In this document: piece by piece, positions 8,898 to 16,945 of the stretch
Numbering within the stretch: position 1 is the first letter of the stretch
Layout: every line of letters starts with the position of its first letter
Origin: Microtetraspora glauca
Lineage (GTDB): Bacteria; Actinomycetota; Actinomycetes; Streptosporangiales; Streptosporangiaceae
Direction of reading: 5' to 3'
Assembly (NCBI GenBank): GCA_001570385.1
Contig: BBYL01000010.1
Span: 62,001-126,000 of the forward strand
Length of the DNA stretch: 64,000 nt
Position numbers and translations under genes: made by a program
Notes under the pieces: model-generated
Seen by the model: the letters and a program-made list of their open reading frames with translations, nothing else
Databases searched by the model: none
Told to the model about the DNA's origin: nothing

Positions 8898-9248
8898 TCA
8901 CAGCGGCGCATGATCCGTCCAATGACGGATCAGCCTCCCCCTACGCCACATCCACCGCTTGACCCCGCCGCCCTCCGCCTCGCGGGCCACCCACACATCC
9001 CGCTGCACTGGGAACCCCACCGACTTCTCCGCCGCCAGCTCCCTCACCTCCCACCACGTCAGGACGACCTCTTGCCTGTTCGCCCGCCTCCCGCTCTCAG
9101 TGATCACGTAGCGGTGACGGCGAGCAACCGGCGCACCCGACGCCGTCCGCTCCACGTCCGCCCACGTGTCCTCCGACCCCACCTGCAGCCAGACCATCAC
9201 CGGGACGGCCAACAGCACGACAAGCACCACAGCCCAACCGAAATCCAC
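8898..9248 (-). CDS. Small membrane-anchored hypothetical protein
   Basis: 116 residues from GTG 9248, preferred to GTG 9266 because GGAGG lies about 9 nt upstream. One N-terminal membrane helix (FGWAVVLVVLLAVPVMVWL) is followed by a polar domain of about 90 residues rich in Trp and Arg (VVLTWWEVRELAAEK; VKRWMWRRGRLIRHW). It sits downstream of repSA on the same strand. A transfer-related (Spd-like) or surface role is possible for a small AICE membrane protein, but there is no sequence evidence for it. Confidence 0.6.
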   Translation of the reverse strand: MDFGWAVVLVVLLAVPVMVWLQVGSEDTWADVERTASGAPVARRHRYVITESGRRANRQEVVLTWWEVRELAAEKSVGFPVQRDVWVAREAEGGGVKRWMWRRGRLIRHWTDHAPL

Positions 9249-9417
9249 CTCGTGACCCCTCCGCACCGCTACCGATCCCCGACTGCTCTGCTCTGCACGC
9301 CGCCCGCTCCCTGCCTGGCGGTGATCACCTCACCATCTGATCCCCACGAACCGCCCCACGCCAGCGATTCCCGACAAAAGGCACCCCGCGCGCCTTCCCC
9401 CGTGCTCTCGCTTTCCG

Positions 9418-9490
9418 CCGCTCCGCCACCGGCCCCACCCGCTACGCGGCCCCTCCGGGGTGCTTCGCATCGGCGCCGGCCGCTCCACTC
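9418..9490. repeat. 73-bp repeat, copy 1 of 3 (forms the 3' end of repSA)
   Basis: Ccgctccgccaccggcccca-like start, gctacgcggcccctccgggg in the middle, ggcgccggccgctcc at the end. Copies at 15048-15120 and 18228-18300 are equally long without indels, with about 5-10 differences. This copy encodes the last residues of RepSA (GADAKHPGGAA) on the opposite strand. It is GC-rich and can fold on itself (gccccTCCgggg). Confidence 0.85.
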
Positions 9491-11148
9491 CCGGGCAGAC
9501 CATCAGCCCCCTCAGGGGGAGACTCATCGCCCGCTCTGGCCTGTAGCTCCCGCAGATACCGCCGCCGCGCCTGATGTTCGGCGACCTGCCGCAACGTCCG
9601 CTCCGCCCGCGACCCCACACCCGGATCACCATCAGCGAGCACCGACCAGACGAACCGGCCCGGCTCGCCCGCCGTCTCCTCATCAGCGATGCCCAGCATT
9701 TCCAGCACCCACGCCCGCCGGTCCCGCCTGTGCTCGCCCAGGGTCTTGTTCGACCACTTACGCGACACCAACACACGGCGGCCCGAGTAGCCCAGATGTT
9801 CGGCCCTGTGTGCCTTCCTACGGCACCGGCCCGGCACCATGCCCGACGTCGCGTCCTTCGGCTGCACCCCATACCGCAGCCAGTTCGGGCACTCAGCCGA
9901 ACACGGCTCCCACCGCAGCGCCTCCACAAGCCGGGACGCGTGCGCCCGCCGCACCACATCATCCGGCGCGATCTGGCCGCCGAGACTCTTGGTCAGATAC
10001 TTCGACAGGTACCGGACGCACTGGTCAGCATCCTTGGACCCGGCAAGGACGCCCTTGACGTCCACCTGGACGCCGAAGCGCAGCACGTGAAGCGGTTCCG
10101 CGTCTTCGGCCGCATCCAGCTCGTCAAGGGCGTCCGCCCACGTCGGCAGCACCTCACCCGAGAGGGGATCGACGTAATCCCCGTCCTGCCCATCGGCGTA
10201 CGCCGCCCCGTCCGGCCGTCCCAGACGCGCCACCCAGACCGGTAGACGGTCCCCCTCGTACACCACCTGATCAGCCGCAGGCCACCACACTTGGTGATAC
10301 GTCGCGGCGACCACCGCCCGCACGTCCGCACGCGGCAGCGTCCCCCGCACCGCCATATGGACGTGAGGCGCAAGCCGCTTTTGCGGCTCCACCGTCGCGA
10401 AGTACTGGACATCGAACCCCGCCACCCGGCGAAGATTCTGCACAAACCGATCCACCAGCTTGGAGAAATGCAGCGCGTCCCGCGCAGCCCGCCGGTAGTC
10501 ATAACCGGCCGGATCAACCGGCACACCATCCCGCACCCGCCCATACGACGGCAGCGTGAGCGTGACGAACATCGACGGCCGGAACGTCTTCCCATCCGGC
10601 GTCGTGAACGTCCGCCCCAGCGTCGTGTCCGCCATCGCCCGCCGGGGAAGGTCGGGGGCGTCCTGCCGCCGCCGCGTCGAACGCGCCCGCCGCTCACCCT
10701 CCCGCGACCCGTCCAGGACGTTGCCCCGCAGACCCGATCCGGTGATCTCCGCATCAAACTCGGCGATCGTCGCATCCCAATCGGCGACATCACCGCCGTC
10801 CCGGACCGCCTCAGCGCGCTTAAGCTCAGCCTCCGCCCGCCACTCGATCAGCCACCGCTGATACTCCGACGCCTCATCCGGTTCGGCCACCGGCTCGGAC
10901 TCCAGGTGCCAGCCCTCCCGGCACTGCACCATCCGAAGCTGACGATTCCGCTTCGCACACGGCACGCACTTGCTCTCCAAAGTCGCGCCGCACGGGATCT
11001 CCACCACCCGACTCCTGCCGGTCTCCGTGTCGAGAACCCGCATCGCGATCGACCGGGTACACACCCCGTTCTGCTCCCCCAGCAGCACGGCGACATCCCG
11101 CGCCAAAGGCAACCGCGCCCGCTCCGCCCGCGACAGTGGTTCCGTCAC
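9442..11148 (-). CDS. repSA: RepSA-like replication initiator of the AICE
   Basis: 568 residues. A cysteine cluster (C30, C53, C61-x2-C64, C76) forms a probable zinc-binding head; a central block has FVTLTLPSYGRV, the HUH metal motif APHVHMAVRG (H262, H264), and YLSKYLTKSL with the likely catalytic tyrosines. This matches the rolling-circle initiators of pSAM2-type elements, which nick at the double-strand origin after excision. GTG 11148 overlaps the preceding zinc-ribbon gene by GTGA, so rep is translated as the last gene of a tra-zinc-rep unit. Its C-terminus is encoded by a copy of the 73-bp repeat. The name follows pSAM2; homology is judged from motifs. Confidence 0.88.
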   Translation of the reverse strand: MTEPLSRAERARLPLARDVAVLLGEQNGVCTRSIAMRVLDTETGRSRVVEIPCGATLESKCVPCAKRNRQLRMVQCREGWHLESEPVAEPDEASEYQRWLIEWRAEAELKRAEAVRDGGDVADWDATIAEFDAEITGSGLRGNVLDGSREGERRARSTRRRQDAPDLPRRAMADTTLGRTFTTPDGKTFRPSMFVTLTLPSYGRVRDGVPVDPAGYDYRRAARDALHFSKLVDRFVQNLRRVAGFDVQYFATVEPQKRLAPHVHMAVRGTLPRADVRAVVAATYHQVWWPAADQVVYEGDRLPVWVARLGRPDGAAYADGQDGDYVDPLSGEVLPTWADALDELDAAEDAEPLHVLRFGVQVDVKGVLAGSKDADQCVRYLSKYLTKSLGGQIAPDDVVRRAHASRLVEALRWEPCSAECPNWLRYGVQPKDATSGMVPGRCRRKAHRAEHLGYSGRRVLVSRKWSNKTLGEHRRDRRAWVLEMLGIADEETAGEPGRFVWSVLADGDPGVGSRAERTLRQVAEHQARRRYLRELQARAGDESPPEGADGLPGSGAAGADAKHPGGAA

Positions 11149-11384
11149 GCATTCCCCTTCCGCCGCCCGACCAGGACCCCGACATACGCGCGCCGCTTGT
11201 TGCCCGCCCCGCCGTCCCCGCGATCAGGGGAACCGGGCGAGCCGTCCGGGCTGAACTCCGAATCCAGGAGCAGCGCCGCCTGCCCACACTCCCGGCACTC
11301 CACGACCCCACGGACGTGATCCGCCCACAGATGATCACGCGCCCCGCAGACCGCGCAGGCCAGCCCCAACAGATGCTCAGGCAT
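11145..11384 (-). CDS. Small zinc-ribbon protein 3 (between tra and repSA)
   Basis: 79 residues from ATG 11384, which overlaps the stop of the preceding gene by one base (TGATG). The first half is CAVCGARDHLWADHVRGVVE followed by CRECG: two CxxC knuckles about 20 residues apart, a compact treble-clef or ribbon zinc site. The second half is a Gly/Asp-rich linker ending in a basic tail (NKRRAYVGVLVGRRKG). It is clearly related to the two genes upstream. The stop overlaps the repSA start. A role as a transcription or replication accessory factor is plausible but not shown. Confidence 0.72.
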   Translation of the reverse strand: MPEHLLGLACAVCGARDHLWADHVRGVVECRECGQAALLLDSEFSPDGSPGSPDRGDGGAGNKRRAYVGVLVGRRKGNA

Positions 11385-11530
11385 CACCACCCCACACCAC
11401 CCGCCCCCCAGTCCAGCGCCACCGAGGTACCGCACGTACGGCACTCGATCACCAGGTCATCGGTCCACAGGTCCCAGGCCCCGCAGTACGCGCACCGCAG
11501 CGCCAGGTGTTCGCCCTTGTGCCCATCCAT
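11384..11530 (-). CDS. Small zinc-ribbon protein 2 (48 aa)
   Basis: 48 residues: MDGHKGEHLALRCAYCGAWD, LWTDDLVIECRTCG and a short tail ending VGW. The two CxxC pairs have the same spacing and LW-D-x-V motif as the flanking proteins. ATG 11530 overlaps the stop of zinc-ribbon 1 by one base and its own TGA overlaps the ATG of zinc-ribbon 3. The coupling and conserved cysteines support a real gene despite its size; automated callers may miss it. Function unknown. Confidence 0.7.
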   Translation of the reverse strand: MDGHKGEHLALRCAYCGAWDLWTDDLVIECRTCGTSVALDWGAGGVGW

Positions 11531-11757
11531 CACCAGTCACCCGCTCCCCAGATCGCGCCGTCCCTGCCGTACTCGCTCTCGTACTCGGCCCCGAAGTCCC
11601 CGCCGTACTCGCTCTCGTCCTCGCCCCCACCGCCGAGGACCGTCCGACCCCCGCAGGCGTGACAGTCGATGACCCCCGTCATCACGTCCTGCCACAGCTC
11701 CCCTTCGGCCTCGCAGTCCGCGCAGGCCAGCCCCTCCAGGGCCTTGACGACGATCAC
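11530..11757 (-). CDS. Small zinc-ribbon protein 1, coupled to tra
   Basis: 75 residues from GTG 11757, overlapping the tra stop as GTGA. The zinc-ribbon half (GLACADCEAEGELWQDVMTG, then CHACG) matches its two neighbours; the second half is an acidic, Gly/Tyr/Glu-rich tail with repeated SEYG-type units (DESEYGG, YESEYGR). It is the first of three paralogous ribbons in the tra-rep unit. A single-stranded DNA or RNA-polymerase partner role would suit ribbon plus acidic tail, but this is only inference. Confidence 0.7.
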   Translation of the reverse strand: MIVVKALEGLACADCEAEGELWQDVMTGVIDCHACGGRTVLGGGGEDESEYGGDFGAEYESEYGRDGAIWGAGDW

Positions 11758-13178
11758 AGCGCCCCCATCGCGTACACGACCATGTCTTTGATGTCCGCAT
11801 CCGACACGTACGCGGCCCGGACCCGAACCGGCTCCGGCGCGTTCTCCAGCCGCACGAACGCAACCCCCGCCCCGACCGACGGGTCAGCCGGATCACGCGC
11901 GATCTGATCAGCCAGCGCGCCCCGATCCCGCGCCCCGTCGCCCAAGACCATGTCCACCTGGTCCGGCTCATCCAGCCGCAGCGCCACCCGATCCGGGAAC
12001 AGGTTCCGGATGTTCATGACCTCCTTGCGCGGGTCCTGCAACGCCGCCATCACCCCGACACCGACCGCCCGCCCCTGCGTCGTCAGCGTCGCCAGCGCCG
12101 CCCCGATGCGCTGCTTGAGCGCCCGATCCGACTGATAGGCGGTCAGGAACGCCACCTCATCCACGAGCACCAGCAGGAACGGATCATGAACGGTCGGGAC
12201 GTGATCACGCCGGACCCCCGCGTACCGGTCGGCCCGCTCGTGCATTACCGACACGGCCCCCTCAAGCAGCGCCGCGCAGTCCTCCGGCATGGCCGCGTAC
12301 TCGTCGAACAGCGCCCGACCAAAAGACAGCTCCATCCGTTTCGGATCGAGCGCCCACAGCTCCACCAGGCCCGCACGCTGCGCAGGCAGCAGCCCGCGAA
12401 TCGCGGACCACAGGAACGAGCCCTTACCGGCCCCCGTCGCCCCCGCGATCAGGACATGCGTCCCATGCACCTTCAGCCGGTACGGCGACCCGTCCTCACA
12501 CACGCCGATCTCCACCGGCCCCACCGACGCCGCCACCGGCATCGGACGCGCCCGCACCACCTTGGCCAGGGGGTCACGACGCGGCAGGGTCAGCACCACC
12601 CAGCCCGGCCGCAGAACCGACACCCCGCAGGACGCCGCCCCGAACCCGTGCGCGAGGTTCGCGAGCCGATCGGCCCACTCTTGATCCGTCTGCCCCTTCA
12701 ACATGCGCACCGTGACCCGGTCCGCCCACCGGTCACAGACAACCCGCCGAAGGTCAGGCAGATACACCCGCCCGCCGATCTGACGGCCCAGCCCCGCGAC
12801 CGTGACCACCGAGCGCCACTTGCGCCGGTAGACCCACATCCACCGCCACCAGGCGATCACGCGCGCCCCGACCACGCGCACGAACGAGGCGGGCCACCAC
12901 CCCGCCCACACCGAACCGGCCAGGCCCACCGCCCCAGCGGCTACCAGCACCGCCCGGCCGCCCCAGGCCCACCACAGCCCGGACACCGACCCCACCAGGC
13001 CGCAGGCCACCGGATGACGTACCACCGTCTTGACCAGACCGGCGACCAGCCGCCACAGCCAGACGACCAGGACCACGATCGCGGGAGTCTTGACCACGGT
13101 CGGCGCGAAGACGATCGCAGTGTCGGGAGTCGTCGAAACGACGTTCTGAACTTCCGTACCGGGCAATTTCCGAAGCAC
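11754..13178 (-). CDS. tra: TraB/FtsK-like DNA translocase of the AICE
   Basis: 474 residues. Two to four hydrophobic segments in the first ~110 residues (VVLVVWLWRL; VLVAAGAVGLAGSVWAGW) anchor it in the membrane. The FtsK/SpoIIIE motor follows: Walker A GATGAGKG (246-253), Walker B FLLVLVDEVAFL (D340-E341), and LTTQGRAVGVGVMAALQDPR. Actinomycete Tra proteins of this type move double-stranded DNA between mycelia by themselves, without a relaxase. GTG 13178 is the assumed start, but no good ribosome site is seen; TTG about 12 nt further in is an alternative. It heads the tra-zinc-rep unit. Confidence 0.9.
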   Translation of the reverse strand: MLRKLPGTEVQNVVSTTPDTAIVFAPTVVKTPAIVVLVVWLWRLVAGLVKTVVRHPVACGLVGSVSGLWWAWGGRAVLVAAGAVGLAGSVWAGWWPASFVRVVGARVIAWWRWMWVYRRKWRSVVTVAGLGRQIGGRVYLPDLRRVVCDRWADRVTVRMLKGQTDQEWADRLANLAHGFGAASCGVSVLRPGWVVLTLPRRDPLAKVVRARPMPVAASVGPVEIGVCEDGSPYRLKVHGTHVLIAGATGAGKGSFLWSAIRGLLPAQRAGLVELWALDPKRMELSFGRALFDEYAAMPEDCAALLEGAVSVMHERADRYAGVRRDHVPTVHDPFLLVLVDEVAFLTAYQSDRALKQRIGAALATLTTQGRAVGVGVMAALQDPRKEVMNIRNLFPDRVALRLDEPDQVDMVLGDGARDRGALADQIARDPADPSVGAGVAFVRLENAPEPVRVRAAYVSDADIKDMVVYAMGAL

Positions 13179-13283
13179 GGAGAAAAGTCACCCTCTCTGA
13201 TGACCGAAGAATGAGGCGAGAAAGGCGCAGCCACCGGGAACCGCTGAAACAACCAACGGTCCCCGGCCGCGCACTACCACGAA

Positions 13284-13299
13284 ATCGGGAAATCCCGAT
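13284..13299. promoter_or_regulatory. Inverted repeat upstream of tra (possible operator)
   Basis: The 166-bp gap between pra and tra contains atcggga-aa-tcccgat, a perfect 7-bp inverted repeat with a 2-bp centre, about 105 bp before the tra start. In pSAM2 a GntR-type repressor acts on the element's promoters; no such gene is seen here, so the binding protein is unknown. It could also be a weak terminator for pra. Confidence 0.4.
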
Positions 13300-13344
13300 A
13301 TCCAGAATTGACGCGCACCCGCGCGAACGGCCTACCCGGCCGAT

Positions 13345-13782
13345 TTATCCGGCGTCCCCCGCCGCACCCCTGCCGTGCCGAGCGGCCTTAGCCCCGGCCA
13401 CGGACACCGCGCGCATCCCACGCGCCTTGAAACTGTAGGCGAGCCGGTTCTGAGGGTTCACGTACGGAGTAACCGCCAGCCCCTCGAACTCCACTGGAAC
13501 GAAGGGCAAGCCCGCCATCTCCGGAGGAGCCGCCGGAATCACCGGCTCAACCGGGCTGACGATCTTGACGTTCAGCGACTTCGCAGCCGCCTTGAGTGAC
13601 GGGTCCCCATCCATGACGGGCACCGCCCACATCAGTTCACCCGTCACCTTGTCCCGCGCAGGCACGGGACGATCTTTCGTGCTCGCCTCGAAGTCGAGCA
13701 CCTGTGAGAATTCCCCCACGACGTAACAGCCGTGCGGGAACGCGACCTCGTGACTTACAGGGATACCACCCTGTATCGCCAA
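13345..13782 (-). CDS. pra: Pra-like activator of replication, integration and excision
   Basis: 145 residues from TTG 13782, chosen because aggaggggtc ends about 4 nt upstream and because the conserved part starts there (AIQGGIPVSHEVAFPHGCYV). The longer frame to 13968 crosses A+T-rich promoter-like DNA. The body has GEFSQVLDFEASTKDRP and ends in a basic tail after LAYSFKARGMR. This matches the family annotated as plasmid replication, integration and excision activator, of which Pra of pSAM2 is the studied member. It lies upstream of tra-rep in the same direction, as expected for a switch gene. Assignment is from recalled family features, not an alignment. Confidence 0.75.
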   Translation of the reverse strand: MAIQGGIPVSHEVAFPHGCYVVGEFSQVLDFEASTKDRPVPARDKVTGELMWAVPVMDGDPSLKAAAKSLNVKIVSPVEPVIPAAPPEMAGLPFVPVEFEGLAVTPYVNPQNRLAYSFKARGMRAVSVAGAKAARHGRGAAGDAG

Positions 13783-14187
13783 CTGCGACCCCTCCTGTCG
13801 GTCTGATCGACTGATACCCGGCCAACGGATAAGCGCCCCATAAAGTTCCGTCTGACACATATTCAACAAAGGCTGTCCGAAACACTTGTAAATACTGTCC
13901 GCAAAGCGTGTCAGGGTAATTGCCGAATTAATCTCATAGGAATCAAGGGCGGCGCTACGCGCCGCCACCGCCCGGCCGCGTTGCGGCCAGCGGGACCGGG
14001 CATGCGGCCTGGGGGCCGGTCCCGGCCCGCGCCGCCGCGACCAGGCGGCAGCACACAGCCGCCCAGGACCAAGATCATTACAGGTCAGGCCGCGGGGAAC
14101 TTCAAGATCTGTTCGCGCTCATCGTCTGCTCTCGTCTTCCCTCGCCCCAGCGGGATCCGGGGTATCACGTCATCCGTTGATTGAAGG
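13783..14187. promoter_or_regulatory. 405-bp intergenic region upstream of pra
   Basis: The part next to pra (about 13800-13945) is A+T-rich and is the likely pra promoter. Further right, gggaccgg at 13992-13999 pairs with ccggtccc at 14016-14023 in a GC-rich hairpin, which may terminate transcription from the gene at 14188-14541. No protein-coding gene is evident. A control region for replication or excision is possible. Confidence 0.45.
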
Positions 14188-14541
14188 TCAGCGCGGGTCC
14201 CTCCTTGCGAGCGCAGCGAGAACAACCGTGGCCGTTACAGAGTCGATGAGAATGCCGCCGCTTTGCTGCGAGATCAGCGGAACAAAGCCGAACGCCTCGG
14301 CAAAGCTATTCACACGTCGTATCGCAGCCCGAACCTCGTCTACCGACACCCCCAGAGCCGTGGCTAGTTCGGACTCATGCGTGACGTGTGAGGGAGTCCG
14401 GCTGAGAGCTGCGAGCACCTTTCGCGGGAGCGCCGCCAGAGGTCCTACGAGGTGGGTCGCCTCTATCCGCACTTCCTCCGTATCCTCCCAGCGCCGGGTG
14501 GGGTTCGACGCCGGATTTGGATCAATATGTTCGTCGGGCAT
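14188..14541 (-). CDS. Putative winged-helix DNA-binding protein of the AICE
   Basis: 117 residues. After a polar N-terminus (PDEHIDPNPASNPTRRWEDT) comes RKVLAALSRTPSHVTHESEL, then ATALGVSVDEVRAAIRRVNS, which reads like a helix-turn-helix with recognition helix, and a beta-rich end (FGFVPLISQQSGGILIDSV) that could be the wing. It lies upstream of pra in the same direction. A regulator, or the missing directionality factor for the serine integrase, are both possible. Neither is demonstrated; family not recognised. Confidence 0.6.
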   Translation of the reverse strand: MPDEHIDPNPASNPTRRWEDTEEVRIEATHLVGPLAALPRKVLAALSRTPSHVTHESELATALGVSVDEVRAAIRRVNSFAEAFGFVPLISQQSGGILIDSVTATVVLAALARRDPR

Positions 14542-14664
14542 CGTCGATGAAACCTCCGCTCACTGCGTACTGTCTTGTTCAGCTATCCATTCGTCCGCCA
14601 CAGGGCGCTCTCTTCCCCTCTCCCCGCCAGCGGGCACCGCAACAGCACGGCGCGCGTTGAGTGA

Positions 14665-15045
14665 ATCGTAGATCTCGGAACCGTACTCGCAGCGTTCCCC
14701 ATCGGCTGGTACCCGAAAGAGTTCTTCTACGCCGTCGTTGCCGCCTGGGTCCTCTACATCCTCTATCTGTTCGTCCGAGGCTTCACCGACCAACCCCGCA
14801 AAGCGCACATCGGCTATGTACTCGGATTCCGGCGAATCGACGACAGCACATGGACCAAGAACAAGCCCGAAGACAGCGACCCGCAGCCCCTCTATGACTG
14901 GGCCATCGTGACATCACGCCGCGAAGGCGTAGCCGAGGCATGGGTCACCTTCCACACGCCCGAGGACGGCACCACCCGCCGCTACTGGATCAACGGCAAA
15001 GAAGACCGCACCGAGGCCCTTCCGCCCTCCGACCCCGCTCACTAA
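14665..15045 (+). pseudogene. Start-less membrane protein frame (5'-truncated remnant)
   Basis: A 126-codon frame open between TGA 14662-14664 and TAA 15043-15045 with good coding character but no ATG, GTG or TTG near its beginning. It reads FPIGWYPKEFFYAVVAAWVL, YILYLFVRG (one membrane helix), then a soluble part with VLGFRRIDDSTWTKN and EAWVTFHTPEDGTTRRYW. The absence of a start suggests loss of the 5' end by deletion or a frameshift; a rare ATC start at 14665 cannot be excluded. A copy of the 73-bp repeat begins 2 nt after its stop. Confidence 0.5.
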
Positions 15046-15047
15046 CG

Positions 15048-15120
15048 CCGCTCCGCCGCCGGCCCCAACCGCTACGCGGCCCCTCCGGGGTGCTTCGCAT
15101 CAGCGCCGGCCGCTCCGCTC
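15048..15120. repeat. 73-bp repeat, copy 2 of 3
   Basis: Aligned end to end with the copies at 9418-9490 and 18228-18300. It begins 2 nt after the stop of the start-less frame, as copy 1 ends the repSA gene; two of three copies thus sit at gene 3' ends. Confidence 0.85.
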
Positions 15121-15418
15121 CCGCCCTATCACCGCAGCACGGGTCTAGCCGATGGGAGGTGCAGAGCACGCGGACAGCGCCCGCCCCGTGCTGCCTCGAT
15201 CACATGATCCTGCAAAGCTGACGTTCTAACCCTGCCGTAGCAGGTCCAACAGAAAGTTCCGTTTCACCCCATATGCAGCAAAATCAAGCGTTAACATAAC
15301 CGAACCCAAGCCGTGACCTGGTCTCCCCCTTTTTGGGCAAGACACGGAAAGGGATAGTAAAGAAGATGTAAGTACGTAGTAATAGATTTCAGAGAGGAAC
15401 TACTCGCACAACGAATAG
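15121..15418. promoter_or_regulatory. 298-bp region before the permease gene
   Basis: No gene is evident. From about 15240 the DNA becomes A+T-rich (aaaatcaagcgttaacataa; gatagtaaagaagatgtaag) and is the likely permease promoter. The stretch ggaactactcgcaca at 15397-15411 recurs with one change at 18191-18205, just before the third 73-bp repeat. Confidence 0.4.
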
Positions 15419-16735
15419 ATGCCTACGCTGTGGGACATGTCCACAAGAAGCACCCCAGGTCTTCCACCAGGAAAATCTAAGTCCTTCAATCGCCTGATTA
15501 TGGGTGCCACCGCCCTCGGCGCCTTCTTCCTGTCCGCAGCCGTGACTTTGCTGTCTTTGCAGGTCAATAGGCCGCAAGCATCCCTCGAAAGTTTTATGGG
15601 GGAGAGCCGTCCCGTCATGGCGCTAGCCTTAGCAATGCTGGCCATCCCCGCCTCAGCGTTCGTCTATCATCTGATTCGTCTAGCTGCCGCGATCAAAGCC
15701 CGGAGGGTAGCTACATCCCGGCCCACCGGCGCCCCCCTGAGCCAGGTCAGCTCGATAAACGTCTACGAATGCGGGAAATATGTTCTTCTCGGCATCGTCT
15801 CGGGCGGAGTGCTCCAGCTAGCTACAGGCTTCCTTACGCTGCCTTCGGCGCGTGTCTCGGCGCCCAGGACCTCGCTCATCACGTTGGCCACCGTTGCGGC
15901 CCTAGCCGTGGGAGGTCTCCTGGCAAGCCTCATAGCAAGTCGGCGCGGGGCTTCCTACCTACTCGGCCCCGCGAGAGAGCGTCGCCACCGAGAGCCTACG
16001 CCGCTCGACCTTCTTCTCATCGTGCTAGGCGCGGGAATGATCGTGGCCGGGTTCAGTATGAAAGGCCGCTTCCCCGGCGCACCGTACGGTACCGGCCTGT
16101 CCATCTCGATCGGCGCACTGATTCTCGTACGCGGTCTCGTCTTGGCCGCAAGTTGGCTCATTTGCGTGATCGCACGGCACTACGCGCACCGAGCCACCAC
16201 ACCTCAACTACGCCTAGCCGCTAGGAATGTCGAGGCAAACCCCCGGGGACGAACCACAGGCATGCCCATGATGGGCTTCGCTGTGTTCATGGGCGCAGCC
16301 GTTGCCGCCCAACAGGCTGCAGTAGTTTTCCGGGCGAACCTCACACCTTCTCGGTCGCTCACATACCTACTCGTGGATATCGCAGTTCTCCTAGCGCTGC
16401 TCATCGGGTCAGGCGTCCTTATCGTTAATCAAACGGAAGCGCTCGTGAGCCAGCGGTATTCATTCACAACCTCAGACGCCAGCGATTCCCCTGACACGGC
16501 CCTGGGGGGCCTGCTCATCCGACAGTCGCTGATCATCGCATTGCCCGCGTGCGCAGTAGCTGTACTCGCGGCGCTGGGAGTAATGATCCCGGTTGCGGCA
16601 GATCTCTACGTCCAACCTCTGAGTGCCGGACTCCTCATTCTGGTACGGACAGTGATACTTACCTCTCTCGGAGCACTTGCCGTGGTAGTGGCAAGCCAAG
16701 CACTCAAACCCCTTGTTCGTGACGCTCTTAGCTGA
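15419..16735 (+). CDS. Polytopic membrane protein, ABC (FtsX/MacB-like) permease type, orphan
   Basis: 438 residues with about ten hydrophobic segments. The centre holds LRLAARNVEANPRGRTTG, similar to the short cytoplasmic coupling region that precedes the second membrane half in FtsX-like export permeases, and hydrophilic loops are short. No ABC ATPase gene lies beside it. It is convergent with the fulvocin-like gene, 210 bp apart, so it may export that product or protect against it. Codon use is less GC-biased than in neighbouring host genes, consistent with acquired cargo. ATG 15437 is another possible start; neither has a strong ribosome site. The permease call is tentative; the membrane nature is certain. 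Confidence 0.7.
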   Translation: MPTLWDMSTRSTPGLPPGKSKSFNRLIMGATALGAFFLSAAVTLLSLQVNRPQASLESFMGESRPVMALALAMLAIPASAFVYHLIRLAAAIKARRVATSRPTGAPLSQVSSINVYECGKYVLLGIVSGGVLQLATGFLTLPSARVSAPRTSLITLATVAALAVGGLLASLIASRRGASYLLGPARERRHREPTPLDLLLIVLGAGMIVAGFSMKGRFPGAPYGTGLSISIGALILVRGLVLAASWLICVIARHYAHRATTPQLRLAARNVEANPRGRTTGMPMMGFAVFMGAAVAAQQAAVVFRANLTPSRSLTYLLVDIAVLLALLIGSGVLIVNQTEALVSQRYSFTTSDASDSPDTALGGLLIRQSLIIALPACAVAVLAALGVMIPVAADLYVQPLSAGLLILVRTVILTSLGALAVVVASQALKPLVRDALS

Positions 16736-16945
16736 GCGAGCCGAGCAGCCAAACTGGCGTTACCTCCCGGATGCGGCCACCGGCTGTGATCATTAGTTCA
16801 TTGGACTGAAGATCGCGCGGTGGCCGATTCCGGCTACAAGCGTGGACGGGCATGAACGATCAAGGGCAAGCGTCGCCAGGTACAGCGGGCGAAGTACTGA
16901 AACTCTGGATCACGTGGCCGTGCTCTACCCTGCCCGATTGTTACG

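Noticed and set aside
16774..16860. Inverted repeat cggccaccg/cggtggccg and ADSGYKR-like codons, resembling an IS5-type transposase remnant
   Set aside because: Only about seven residues fit and the repeat has a 35-nt loop; too little to call an insertion sequence.
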